Shown: one piece after another, positions 20,880-32,335 of the stretch
Numbering within the stretch: position 1 is the stretch's first letter
Layout of the letters: each line of letters opens with the position of its first letter
Origin: Hypericum androsaemum
Taxonomy: Eukaryota; Streptophyta; Magnoliopsida; Malpighiales; Hypericaceae
Direction of reading: 5' to 3'
DNA: 64,000 nucleotides
NCBI GenBank assembly: GCA_963995505.1
Contig: OZ023197.1
Location: 12,398,475 to 12,462,474, forward strand
Translations under genes and position numbers: made by a program
The notes under the pieces: model-generated
Databases searched by the model: none
Told to the model about the DNA's origin: nothing
The model's input: only the letters and a program-made list of their open reading frames with translations

Positions 20880-23175
20880 CGTAGTGGCGCCGCGGAGGCG
20901 GCGGGTGAGGAGGAGGAAGAGGGTAGGAGAGAGCCACTCTTTTATTGTCTTGGAGAGGTTGGGATTCTAGCAGGAGGTAGACATGGAATTATATGGTGAT
21001 GAGAGTGAAGGAGAGACATTGGTAGGGCAAGGTTCTTGAAGGCAACAGGGAAAAGTCAAATTGGAGCCGGCAGCTTTGTGTTGGTCCAAGTGTTTTTTTT
21101 AGTGAGGAAAGAAGCAACCGGGACCCGGAAAGCAGAGCGGGTCACTTTTGGATTTTTTAAATTATTTATATCAGTTAATGTCAAAATCGTTGCAGCTATA
21201 GGTACGCATCTCGCCTAGTTACTAATAGTTGATTGGAATAAATTAATTAATTAGTCTCTTGCTTATGTATGAAATGAATAATCAAGGCGTTACATTCTTG
21301 TCACGGTTGTCATCATGTGATATATATAATCCAGGCATGAGGTTGAAAATTTCAAGTGGTATTGAAACTATGGAATATTCTCCTTTGATCGTTTTATAAG
21401 GCCATTTGGCAAATCATACTACATTAAGGATGTGAAAATTGCTGTTTCATTATGGCCAAAGTTGATAAAAAGTGAGTTGTTCTATCTTTACCAAAAAATT
21501 TCAAGTTCAAATTTTTGAAAATAGAGTAACGTTAAATACTAGACTAGTCGTGAAAGTTTTGCCATCATTCAAAAATCAATCTAGATTGATCTAGTAAATA
21601 TCCTATAAGAATATTGGAACTATGTAGTTTTGGTTGTTAGCAAATGGATAATGACAGAGAAGAATATTGTTTTAGTAACCAGTTATGCATAACGTTACGC
21701 CAACAATAAGATACGGCGGTTTCTGTTTCTCCTTTGTTGTCCGTACTCTTCAATTTTAATTTATCTCGAATTAAATAATGTTTTCTAGCCTGTAATGTCT
21801 TTTTTTCTAAACTAAGCTTGCACCGGTACAAGAAGAATATGTGTTCTAAATTAAAATGTGAGACTTGGTTGAGATCTTTGGATTTGTGAATTAGAAATCC
21901 GTAGGTTTGACCGAGGACTTTTAAGATGCAGGGACCGAACTTTCTTTGAACGATTCTTATGACACTTTAGTAATTTAATTCTTAAACGAGGTGGTGATGT
22001 GTCGTTTATTTACACGGCAGTAGTCGATAAAAAATCAAGTAAGAATTTATCAAAAGAAATGTCAATATTGACAACACAAAAACGAACGGTAAAAATTCAC
22101 TTAGGTACCGTATGATTTGATCAATTTGCATGTGATTTAGAAATATCTGACCAAGTGACACGGATTTTCATAGTTCACACCCTACCATTTGAATAATTTT
22201 TTTGGACAACAATATCTATTGGGTCTACTATTTCGTATTAATAACAACACGGGCTTCAAAGTATGACAAAACTCTTTCGACCAGGTTTTAACATGAAATT
22301 ATCCTCAATACTCAAATTTCATATTTCGGACTAATCTAAAACAACTAAAAATAGGTTCATCTACGTGATCGGAAGTAACAAATTACCAACATCTACACTA
22401 ATCTCTTCACATTGTAGCTAATGATTAGCAACACTTTCTAACATGTAAGATGACAATAACTTGAAGAGTGCTTCGTAGGCATCATTTCTCTTTCATATTA
22501 TTATCATTCGAGACGGCTATCTTAGCCAAAACAGTGCATATACGTGCCTGAACAACATTATGAAACTCTACTCTTCAAAATCATTTCATGTTTCAACCAA
22601 CACTTAGATCAACTAACGAGAAAATTACTATAACTTAATTAAGATGTTTCAAGTTCAAGCCTTGGAGAACACAACATTGTTGGATACTAGTTGGGAAGCT
22701 TTGATACCATTAAAAGATCCTACCCAGTTCGAACTTAGATTAGTCGGGTCATCCTCCTACCAAGTGTCATCAACTAAAAAACACAATGAAACTCTATTTG
22801 ACTCCCTAAACTTCTACCTGAACATAGTGAAAGGCTTGGAGAAGTAGAAAGCACAACAAATTCAGTTGGAATGAGATTCTCCCACAAGTGGTCAATCTCA
22901 GTTCATGAATTTATGTATCAAGTATGAATTGTAAGCTATTATAAGGGTCACCCTGTTACAATTCTTCCCAATGATACTAGGCTAGCCTATTTCCTGTCCT
23001 AGTTAAGATGATCTTTACATAAGAATGCAATTGTAGATATGAAAGTGTGGATATTAAACCAAATAAAGCTCAATCCACCCTCGTGATTTCGAAGAGAGAC
23101 AAGTAAGTGTACCGAATTTGACAAGCTTATTCGGTTATTACTATCGGTTTACCTATATATGGGAGAGCTGAAACC
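20880..23175. other. Intergenic region upstream of the kinase gene
   Basis: The first few hundred bases are probably the kinase promoter and leader (minus strand). The rest is AT-rich. A 67-codon open frame at 22644 contains a fragment of the dispersed GATTAGTCG repeat and is not credible as a gene. I see nothing else here. Confidence 0.4.
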
Positions 23176-26049
23176 TCATACTATGTAGGTCTGTTTCAAG
23201 TTCTTCCGCCCGCGTCTTCTTGGATTTGCACTGATCATGCAAGAGAAAGCATTCACGAGCTCCGAGTCCTCGTTGGTTATGAGCATCTTAGCCTTGTTCG
23301 GGTCCTCGAGTAAAAGCTTTGCCACAAGATACCCTGCGATGGACCACGTCTGGTACAGGCGTGCTTGTTTCCCAATAAACCTTGCTCTTTTCGTGTCGTA
23401 GTATTCAGGCCACTTGTCCTGTGAAATGCGTTTCTCGGCAACCTCAATAGCTCTTGCCGCAAGGTCTGGCCGGTTCATTTTTATGCACGCAACTGCCAGC
23501 TGAAAACAGTTTCAACTATATCAGTAGTCAGTATCGTACCTCTGATGTCGAGTAAAACCATCTACTCTCGATTCTGACCCACAAGGAATTAGGAAAGAAA
23601 ATTTTCGGAATTCACATTACTAACCTGCCATAGCAGAGTTGGCCACGAGCCCGCATTGTGGTAGGACCACGGCCTACATGAAAATTTAAGAGCGGGCATA
23701 ACGGAGAGCAGTAAATTCAACGAATGCACTAAGGAAGGACACCATAACCAAACACAACAACATAGAGTATCAGTCTTACGTGTTTTTAGGATCGCTGCCT
23801 GTGATAATCTGCCATTCCTGGCCTTCAAGAGCAGGATAACATATTTTCAACGGCATTTCTGCAACCAAATCTGTCCACTTGGCTTCAATGAGATCTAGTA
23901 TGGCATGTGATTGATCTTCTGTGGCCAGACCACTTACGACAGACCACAAGTTCCCAAGAGAAAAGAATCTGAAATCCATGTGAGCCGGTTGCAGGTTTCC
24001 AATCAGATATCCTCCTCGGTTGGGCATCCATTCAACCAACCAAGGAGATATCTGATCGGGGTAAATGTTGAACTTATTAACTGCATCATAAGAGTACTCT
24101 TCTGTCTTGTAGCGGTATATCTCGTTTAGCTTTCTCATATCAATCCAGTAGTACTCCCTGATGTGAAATGACAGAGCTACCAAACGGTTGTTTAAAGCTC
24201 GGATGAGATCAGCCGATCCATCGTCAGGAGACAGCATCTCTCGTGCAGCGAGTAAAGCTGAATAAAAAAGTGCCTACATGTACATAAAACCAGAGATCCA
24301 GTTCAAGACAAGTAAGCGTTTTATGTCTTCTTCACAAGGCATAGCTTCAAACTCTTCAGAAAATGTAGTCATAAGTATCATAACCTAACAATTCAGAAAA
24401 AGAATCATAGCCAAACTCTCAAGAACATTGAAACACAAGAATTAAGAAACATGCATAAATCACGCAAGTCGCTAGTCCATTCTGTCCATTTTCGTGCAAG
24501 ACAAGGGATTCAAAAGGAAAAAAAGTGAAGGGGAAAAAATTCGTAGATAAAAGCGTGACACTAAGTAGTAAAAAAGCGGTAATGTCCCGAGAAAAGTCAA
24601 TCTCCAGGGCCCCCCTTGCAATTGAAAAAGAAACTGTGAATATCTACTACCTGAATTTCAAGAGGGTGGCCATGGATTCCCATTCGACGGTCTATCATGC
24701 ATGAACCATCGGTTACCAACAATGTAGGGAACATATCGAATCCATCAGCAATACATAGCCTAAGAATCATCTTAATTCCAGTCTGCACATCAATCCTTTC
24801 CTGAACTGACAGGTCACCTGAGCATTTTCCATATGCACGCAACAAGATGATCCACCATAACCCTGGTAACAACAATTATTACGTTTCAGAAACATTCCAA
24901 GCTGAATAGGTTTCCGTTAAATGAACCTAGCCAACAAGGAACTCTGTTTACCAGAATCCACAGGTGCAACACGCCCAATTGCTGCCTCCCCGAAGTCAGG
25001 ATCCAGGACCTCCTCAGTTGCAGATTCATCACCATCCAGGGGAACGGTGCGCACCTTGAAACTTGCAGGCATCAATCCCTGGCCAGGACTATGACAGTCC
25101 ATCGTTTTCTCCCAACTCTGTGAAGTACAATAGTCACAAACGGTGTCAGCAGAAGAATAAATTTCTGTCTTAAAGGAAGTCACAATTGGAACACCAACTG
25201 TGACCAGTTGTGGCACAACCACCTACTACTTCTAAAATTTTCCATGAAACGTTATACACAAAAAAATAATTATCAATGTCTCGTAAAGAACATTTGACAA
25301 TTACTTCCAGCAACAACTATTTAAGCGAAGTCAATCACCTGCAATTGAAGTGTGTGAAGGATGAAGTTGCGAACAATTTCATACTCTCCCTTCAAAAGAA
25401 AGGCCATGCCTGAAGGAATGAAGTCCCTAATAAAGACTTGATCATAATTCAACATATTGGAACCAGTGGTTGGGTCATTGGCAGCAATTGTGCCGATGGG
25501 ACTGCCACAGTAGTAAACCATAGAATCCCGCAATAGCTTCCATGCTTCATCCTCGATGGAATCAATCTGGATCTTTGCTGAGGAGTCTCTATCTGTTTCC
25601 TGCTTCACACCATTCGAGCTCAAACTTTCATCTCCCTTGTTCAACTGCCGTACACTGTCAAACTCCAACACATTCCCATTCATCACCTCATTTAGGTTTA
25701 AAGTCTTTGCATTATCCACAAACCATGATCCATTTCCATCTTCAGCAGTTAAGCCACCAACACTTTCTGCCTTCTGGCATTTGCAACCCAGAAGCTGCAA
25801 TCCATTAACCGCCAGATTTCTACTGAGACCCCTCTCTTTCAAAACTCTAAACGAAGGTGTTCCAATAAGATTCCTCGGATAACTTGAACAACTGAACTTT
25901 TGCATATACCTTGAAGACTTCTTCTTTGAACAATTTACGTGGAACCTCGAAGGATATGAAGAATCCAAATTGTTGAAAAACATGTCATTGCCGAAGACAT
26001 GTGGACCCGTTCCAGATAAAACTTGCAGAACAGCCTCACAAGTCCCCAT
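23176..26049 (-). CDS. INVE: Alkaline/neutral invertase (GH100), chloroplast type
   Basis: Six exons on the minus strand (25339-26049, 24952-25117, 24651-24862, 23780-24273, 23625-23673, 23176-23499) encode 651 residues. GH100 enzymes hydrolyse sucrose to glucose and fructose. The first ~160 residues are Ser/Arg/Lys-rich and poorly conserved, like a plastid transit peptide; the stretch [11 protein letters not shown] resembles Arabidopsis INV-E. The conserved core begins near [19 protein letters not shown] and includes [43 protein letters not shown], the [18 protein letters not shown] region, [18 protein letters not shown] and KARLYQTW-like [13 protein letters not shown]. The motif YHNAGSWP has Ala where Gly is usual. 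A 5' non-coding exon probably ends at 26766 with the leader intron down to about 26060, and a SINE lies in that intron. A mitochondrial form is the main alternative. Confidence 0.92.
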
Positions 26050-26316
26050 CCAGTGATCCTAACTATACAACCCGAAATTTCTTGAATCAAATCGAACCCA
26101 GCAGTGCTGCTCAGTCAAGATTCCCTAGTAAGTACAACCACGGTTAGAAAGCATTCTGTTGAAGTAAATCAGAAGGGATGTCCAACGACACCCTAACCGG
26201 AACAACGCACAAAATTCGTCAAAAACAAAACTTGAAACTATCAATATCAGCATCAATTCTCTGGTAAAGCACAGTTCTTTAGGCATCAACCACTCCAACA
26301 GGAGTTGCTAAAAACC

Positions 26317-26477
26317 TTTTTTTTTGGTGGCAAAATCTCTGTTTTCCAGAGTCCAGCACTGTCAGACAATATGTAGGAGGCGACTCTTCCGATGGTGTCT
26401 TTTACATCAAGACTTGAACCCAATACCTCCTTAAGCGAATCAAATCGCTTAACACATAGACCAACTCCCTCCCATTG
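26317..26477 (-). mobile_element. tRNA-derived SINE in the probable 5' leader intron of the invertase gene
   Basis: A perfect 13-bp duplication, GTTGCTAAAAACC, flanks the insert (26304-26316 and 26478-26490). Read on the minus strand it starts CAATGGGAGGGAGTTGG and holds an A-box-like stretch (TGTGTTAAGCG). It also has a good B box (GGGTTCAAGTCTTG) and ends in a poly(A) tract (the T run at 26317). These are all the marks of a tRNA SINE. It is in the same orientation as the invertase gene. Confidence 0.88.
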
Positions 26478-26765
26478 GTTGCTAAAAACCATTAAATTCA
26501 AAAAAACAAAGCATCCTAATCACACTATTGTAAGATCAAACAACAACCAAACCCCAAAACATAAAGTTCCAACCTTTAACCACAAAACAATCAGAACCAC
26601 ACGAAACCAATCAATCCAACAACAACCAAAGCCGAAACCGCATCTGGGTCGTTCCTTTTACACCAAATAATCAACGAAAAAGCCAACAAGACGAGGTAAA
26701 AGCGAAGACCCAGGTAAGTACATTACTTGGAATTGAAGTAGAATTAGAGAGCCCTCGTGGTGTAC

Positions 26766-26840
26766 CTGATCAAAGGAGTCCACAATTAAGGAGAGATTCT
26801 GGAAATGGGCGGAGGAGGAAAAAAGGAATATAAATTAAAA
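26766..26840 (-). promoter_or_regulatory. Probable 5' leader exon and core promoter of the invertase gene
   Basis: Read on the minus strand, the segment runs from an A/T-rich TATA-like stretch (AATTTATATTCC, about 26826-26838) through CCTCCTCCGCCCATTTCC to TTGATCAG, followed by a GTACAC donor at 26765. The same exon-donor arrangement is kept in the duplicate at 28980. Position and conservation suggest a non-coding first exon. Without transcripts this is an inference. Confidence 0.45.
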
Positions 26841-26999
26841 AAAATCTTCTTTTGATTGTTTGTTTTGTACATTTGTTTAGCTTTTTTGTGAGGATGGTTT
26901 TAGTCACGCGGGGAACGGAAGTGGTTTCTGTTTCTCCGCGATTGGCCCATCACGCTTTTGATATATACCAGATGTTTTTTTCTCTACATTTATTTCACA

Positions 27000-27300
27000 T
27001 GGACAATTTCGAAAATATCGTATCGTTAGTTGTATGCTCGTTTATAATAGTAACGGTTGAGAATTTCACATCGTTTAAAATACGAGCAGGAACAAGTTTA
27101 TAAGTGTAGAAAATCTACCAACATGTAGACTTAAGGTTTTAGGTTGGATATGTAGATTTTAATATGGTATCAGAGCGGGTTGATCCCGTGCCCATTATTG
27201 AACTCACACAACCACATTCTCGCACTTTCGCGAAGTCAAAGCCAGTGCAATTTTCGACCCAATGGATCGAGTAAAAAAATCTACAAATTAACTTATTTTA
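27000..27300 (+). mobile_element. Degenerate LTR-retrotransposon end with primer-binding site
   Basis: An LTR-like stretch (TTGAGAATTTCACATCG, later TTTATAAGTGTAGAAAATC) is followed at 27167 by TGGTATCAGAGCGGGTTGA. This is a strong match to the initiator-Met tRNA primer-binding site used by many plant Copia-type elements. No coding domains follow. Related pieces occur near 989, 2480-2830 and 33780. It is present only in copy A of the segmental duplication. Confidence 0.55.
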
Positions 27301-28267
27301 CAATTTTTAGTTGAATATAAAATGTTTACTTGTTTAGAGACTTGAATTAAAAAAAACCTTTAGGAAATTATACAAAATTAACATACATCACGCTAAAATC
27401 TCTGCATTTAATTCAAAATTTAAAATTATTGGTAGGAAAATTTATTTCGCTGATAAAGATCAATCCTTACCATTTTTAACGTAAGCAACTTGAACATTTA
27501 GAATTTTAAACACTTATTAACTAAAAATGGGTTTTGTCCTTTCTTTTCTTGGGTCAACAAATGGCTTTCCTCCTCCAGGAAGTAATCGTATCCAATCCTA
27601 TTTCCGTCTCAAAAAAAATTCTATTAAATATCTCTTGGCTTTAGCACTGATCATTAGTGCCACTTTTGAGAAGCTCGGACTTTGAAACAATTTATTTCTG
27701 AAGATAAACTTTCTAGAAAAAAATAGGTGTCATTTCTAAATATGCTCTGACAATGATATTTTCAAATGTTATCGATAATATTTCAAATTTGAGTGGTATG
27801 AACAAATCAGCATTTATAACTTGATGCTAAATTTAAGTACATTCATTGACTAATTTCAATTTGAATCGAATGAAATTTTAAAAAATGGCAAAAAAAAAAG
27901 ACAAATATTTAATAAATTGTATATGCTCTAGTTGAAGCACTCATTTTCACCAAATACAACTCCACATTTTGCTTGCTCTGTGGATGGATAACGTGAACAA
28001 CTTGGACTGGCTCCTCCAACGTGGCTCCGAAGAACACCAATCGCCAGCAACAAAAGTTCCAAGGCCCTTCCTTACCTACCACCAGAAATTAATCCAACCC
28101 CAAAAGAACCAACTATACGAGAAGAGGCAAAGAGTGCTCTTCGTAGCAACAGTTTGAAGCGGCAAGAGATTTATATTTTAACAATATTTCAACTTCAAAT
28201 TTTATAAATGAAGCAGACATCATCAAAAGAATCACGTTAATTCAAATCAAACACGATTATAGATAAT

Positions 28268-28590
28268 TAGGCAAATTATTCTCAAATCTCTAATCTTTGG
28301 TCATCCTCCCGCTAGGGTCCCTAACTTTTGGATTATGATTGTTCCCTCACTAAGTTTTGATGATAATAGATTCTTAGATTCCTGAAGCCAAAATATTCTT
28401 TTTTCTCCGGCGAACCCCCACCCAATTAAAAAAAAATCCTCATTCTTATCCCTTCTTCTTCCTCCCACTTCATCTCCAACCTTCAACCAAAACTCAAATT
28501 CAAACTCAAAAACAACAATAAATCCAAACCTTTTAATGAGAATCAAAACTAATTAGGGACAATCAAAATTTGAAAAATTCTAATTTTAAA
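28268..28590. mobile_element. Degenerate Mutator-like element end related to the element at 54352
   Basis: About 110 bases (TTTGGTCATCCTCCCGCTAGG...GTCCCTAACTTTTGG...AAGTTTTGATGATAATAGA) match the terminal inverted repeat of the intact element at 54352-55253 with many substitutions. The opposite end is reduced to a short ACTAATTAGGGACAATC piece near 28548. It looks like an old, eroded member of the same family, lying between copies A and B of the segmental duplication. Confidence 0.6.
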
Positions 28591-29116
28591 ATTTTCAATA
28601 GGAATTAGAAATTAAATTAGAACAATGTTGTGAAGAACATGAAATCCTCTAGGTTTCACCATTGGTCTCTTCCCATCGTTCTTCGGCAGCCGAGCAAACC
28701 TTGCAACCGTTACCAGAACCCAGAACCCGACCTCATTGGTCTCCCACACCGACCCCACCGCGGACCCATATGAAACGGTTCCTTTTACACCAAATAATCA
28801 ACGAAAAAGCCAATCAATCCAACAACAATCAAAGTCAAAATCGCATCTGGGTCGTTCCTTTTACACCAAATAAATCAACGGAAAAAGCTGGTGAAAAAGC
28901 CAACAAGAGGAGGTAAAAGCGAAGACCCAGATAAGGAAATGATTTGGAATGAAAGTATTAGAGAGCTCGAGCGGCGTACCTGATCATAGGAGTCCACAAT
29001 TAAGGAGGGATTCTGGGAATGGGCGGAGGAGGAAAAAGGAAGATAAATAAATAAATAAATAAATCTCTTTTTTAATTGTTTGTTTGTTTTGCTTTTTTGT
29101 GAGGATAGTTTTAGTT

Positions 29117-30957
29117 TTTTTTTGTGAAAACGGTGAGTGCATAGGACTATTTTATTGAAAGCTCATAAAGTTACATAACTAGGAATACAAACGTAAATTC
29201 TCTTCTAACAGAGGTAAGCAATTGTCCGGTGGATCACCTAAGACACAAAAGTCACTAGAGAACCCGAGAGCAAGGTTCGCGAGAAGATCCACCACCTTAT
29301 TAGCATCTCGACGACAAAAAATGACCTCTATCTGCTCAAACAGACAAAACAGGTCTTTACAATTTTTCACGAGGATGAAGAGCGGGTTCGCTCTCCCAAC
29401 GCCCTCGGTTAGGTACCTTACAACCAGCTGGGAGTCAGTCTCCACTACTAGTCTGGGATATCGCTTCGACCATGCTAACTGAAGACCTCGCCAGACGGCC
29501 CAAACTTCAGAGGTTGTCGCATCACAAAGCCCGTGATCTATAAGAAACCCGAGCACCATCTTCCTTCTCGATCCCTGATGGCCCCTCCGCCACTCGCTTG
29601 TCCTGGGTTTTCTTTCGAGGTGCCATCAGTGTTCAACTTGACCCAGCCTAGTGGCGGGGGGCTCCAGCTATGCATCGGTTCGCTCACATGAACAGACTAT
29701 GAGGGCTTTCCCATACTGTTCTTCCAGGCTGCCTCGAAAGCTTGTGTTTGGCCATAGATGAAAGCCTTCCTCTCACCATGTACCAGCTCTCTTTCAAAAA
29801 TAGCATTGTTCCTCCATCTCCATATCCACTAACACGAGGTAGCAAAGACTATATTCCAATCCGTTGCAGTTTGAACGCACTTGGAAAATCCCATATTTGT
29901 GAATAGCCAATCATGAGGATCCATCGTGAAGAAGTAGCTCCAGTTATTTTTTGTAATAAGTGACCTCCATAATTGACTTGTCAGTGGACAGTCCCGGAGC
30001 ACGTGAATAATGGTTTCTGGTCTACTTTTGCAGGTGAGACAATATGGGTTAGCCGCAAACTTTCTCCGGACACGCTCTTTGTTTGTCATGACTCGACCTT
30101 TGGCACAAGACCAAAGGAATAGCCTTATCTTTTCAGGTACCTTAAGCTTCCAAATACAATTCCAGTTGCTGAACAAGGAGACTTGTGCTGGCTCCTCGGA
30201 CGTGTATGACAGATAGGCAGATTTTGTGGAGAACTCATCATTACTCGATAGCTTCCACGAAAAGGAGTCATGAGTTCCACCTAGTTCGTCCACAAAGATT
30301 GCCTCTAATCTTGGAACCCAAACCTCTGGTAGAGATTCGGATAGCAGTTCCCAGTTCCAACCTTGGCTGGGAATCCAGTAGTCTGAGACTCGCTTTTCAA
30401 TCTGATCCAGTGGAACTAAGATCCCTTGCTCAACTAGTGAAACCACTCCCGGTATCCATTCATCCTTCCAAAAGTTCACAAGTTGGCCATCACCAACCGC
30501 CCACTTGAGCCCTTGAGATAGCTTCTTGTCTATCTACATGAGTCCAGCCCACAAGGCAGATTATTTCTGACAAGGAGCAATCAACGTGTAGGGTTGGGAA
30601 TCCTTCTTATATTTTGCTGTCAAGACTTGGGTCCATAAATCGTCAGGTTGTGTGAGATAACGCCAACCCAGCTTTGTGATCAAGACATCGTTGGCCTTTC
30701 TAGTACTTCTAATTCCCAGTCCACTAGCTTCCTTTGGTCGACAGATGTCATCCCACTTAACTAGATGCACTCTTTTGGACTCCTCCGAGTCTCCCCAGAT
30801 AAAATCTCTACTGACTTTATCCAACTTCTCGCATACTCTCCTTGGCAACCGAAACACTTGCGTTGCATAAAAAGGGAGGGAAGAGATCACAGATTTCACC
30901 AAAGTAACTCTACCTGCCATGGTTAGTTGCTTCGCTTTCCAGCCCGCCAGCCTTGTT
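29117..30957 (-). mobile_element. 5'-truncated L1-clade LINE with reverse transcriptase end, zf-RVT and RNase H
   Basis: The insert is flanked by a perfect 17-bp duplication (TGAGGATAGTTTTAGTT at 29100-29116 and 30958-30974), with poly(A) on the minus strand seen as a T run at 29115-29123. Open frames on the minus strand give, in order, the end of the reverse transcriptase (30561-30957; WKAKQLTMAGRVTLVKSV), a zf-RVT region (29829-30479; DSFSWKLSSNDEFSTKSAY, CLTCKSRPETIIHVLRDCP) and an RNase H-like domain (29179-29559; VVETDSQLVVRYL). Frames are broken between them and the 5' two thirds are absent, so it cannot move by itself. Confidence 0.92.
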
Positions 30958-31332
30958 TGAGGATAGTTTTAGTTACGCGGGGAAAGGAAGTGGTTTCTGT
31001 TTCTCCACATTTGGCCCATCACGATTTTGATTATAATTCTTAAAAATTTATCAACTAATTATTTTATGATATTAAATTTGATATGAAAATTCTAACTCTA
31101 ACGACCAAAAAAGAAGTCAGGAATTTGGTTGGTCAATGACTTAAATTAAAAAAAAACTTTAGGAAAGTATATAAAATTAATATACACTCTCACCACGTTA
31201 AAATCTCTACATTTAATTAAAATTTTAAAGTAATTGCATATTGGTAGGAAAATTTATTTTACTTATAAAGATCAATTCTTAACATTTTTAACCTAAACAA
31301 CTTCAACATGTAGTATTTTAAGCACATATTAA

Positions 31333-31644
31333 CAATGTTCTTAAATACGAAACAGAGGACGATCTATGATTTCTCTCATTTTTCATAACTGGTATGACGT
31401 GTTGAACCTATTTTTAAATAAAAATATATATTATTGAATTATAACTTTATTGAAAATCTTATAATTTATAAATATTAAAATCATCATTTAATAAGAAAAT
31501 TTTGGAAGTTTGGTCTAGACCAGGTTGTCCAACTAAATGAACTGACTAATCCGACTGATTGAACTTTCGGTCAAGTTTATGTCCTGACCTGGGATTGATT
31601 CTGGTCCAAATCTGACTAATTATATAGTGGTTTTTAAACCATTG
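31333..31644. mobile_element. hAT-like MITE with 8-bp target duplication in copy B
   Basis: The 312-bp insert begins CAATGTTCTTAAATAC and ends AAACCATTG (imperfect terminal inverted repeats around CAATGGTTTTAAA). It is flanked by CATATTAA at 31325-31332 and 31645-31652. The orthologous point of copy A (about 27521-27532, CACTTATTAACTAAAAATGG) has no insert. Eight-base duplications are the hAT hallmark. There is no coding capacity. Confidence 0.82.
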
Positions 31645-32335
31645 CATATTAACTAAAAATAGCTTTTCTCCTTTATTTTCTTGGGTCAACGAATGTCTTT
31701 TCTCCTCGGTTCTCCTTCGGGAAGGAATCGTATCCAATCTTATTTATTATCTCACGAGCTTAGCACAGATCATTAGTCCCATTTTGCAGAAGCTCGGACT
31801 TTTAAACAACTTAGTTCTGAACGGAACGACAGAATCAGACAGAATCAGTTTGAGTCATATGAAAATAGTAGCATTTATAACTTGATAATAAAAACTTTGG
31901 TCACCCATGTTATCATTATATTGCTATATTGATTAATCAATATTCAAGTAAAATTTTCAAAAGATGGTGAAGTTATCCTTACAAATATTTAGGATTATTG
32001 TGTTATAAAAAATTTGATCCCGAAACATCTTGATTAAATTGATTGGTGATTGTAGCACTCATTTTCACCAAATACAATTCCATATTTTGCTTCCTTTGTG
32101 GATAACGTGAACAACTTGGAGTTGGCACCTCCAACGTGGCCCCGAAGAACACCAATCCCTAACAACAAAAGTTTCAAGGCCCTACCTACCACCAGAAATT
32201 AATCCACCAAAAAGAGGAACCAACCAGATGAGAAGAGGCAAAAATGTATTTTGAAAATGTTTCGACTTCATATTTTACTGATGAATGAAGCATATAATAT
32301 CATTAAAAGATTCACTGTAATTCGAATCAAAGTAC

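Larger units (their letters stand above)
26606..28255. repeat. Segmental duplication, proximal copy (A), upstream of the invertase
   Basis: This block aligns, with gaps, to 28812-32335. Shared landmarks in order are the Asn/Gln-codon-like leader segment with GCATCTGGGTCGTTCC, AGGAGTCCACAATTAAGG with GGGCGGAGGAGG, TTTTGTGAGGAT with ACGCGGGGA, TTTAGGAAA, TTGGTAGGAAAATTTATTT, TCTTGGGTCAAC, and CACCAGAAATTAATCC. Copy A contains an LTR/primer-binding remnant (about 26960-27300) that copy B lacks. It adjoins the coding gene and so probably carries the active promoter. Confidence 0.85.
28812..32335. repeat. Segmental duplication, distal copy (B), interrupted by a LINE and a MITE
   Basis: Copy B repeats the landmarks of copy A, including the leader-exon sequence and its donor (GATCA|GGTACGCC at 28980). 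Near 28783 it also carries a small internal duplication of GGTTCCTTTTACACCAAA. A LINE (29117-30957) and a hAT-like MITE (31333-31644) entered after duplication, since copy A lacks both. A TAAA microsatellite at about 29044-29066 stands where copy A has its TATA-like stretch. Confidence 0.85.

Noticed and set aside
22644..22847. 67-codon open frame
   Set aside because: Overlaps the dispersed GATTAGTCG repeat, with no splice context and no recognisable family.
29179..30920. Reverse transcriptase and RNase H frames as host genes
   Set aside because: They belong to one truncated LINE bounded by a 17-bp duplication, and the frames are broken.
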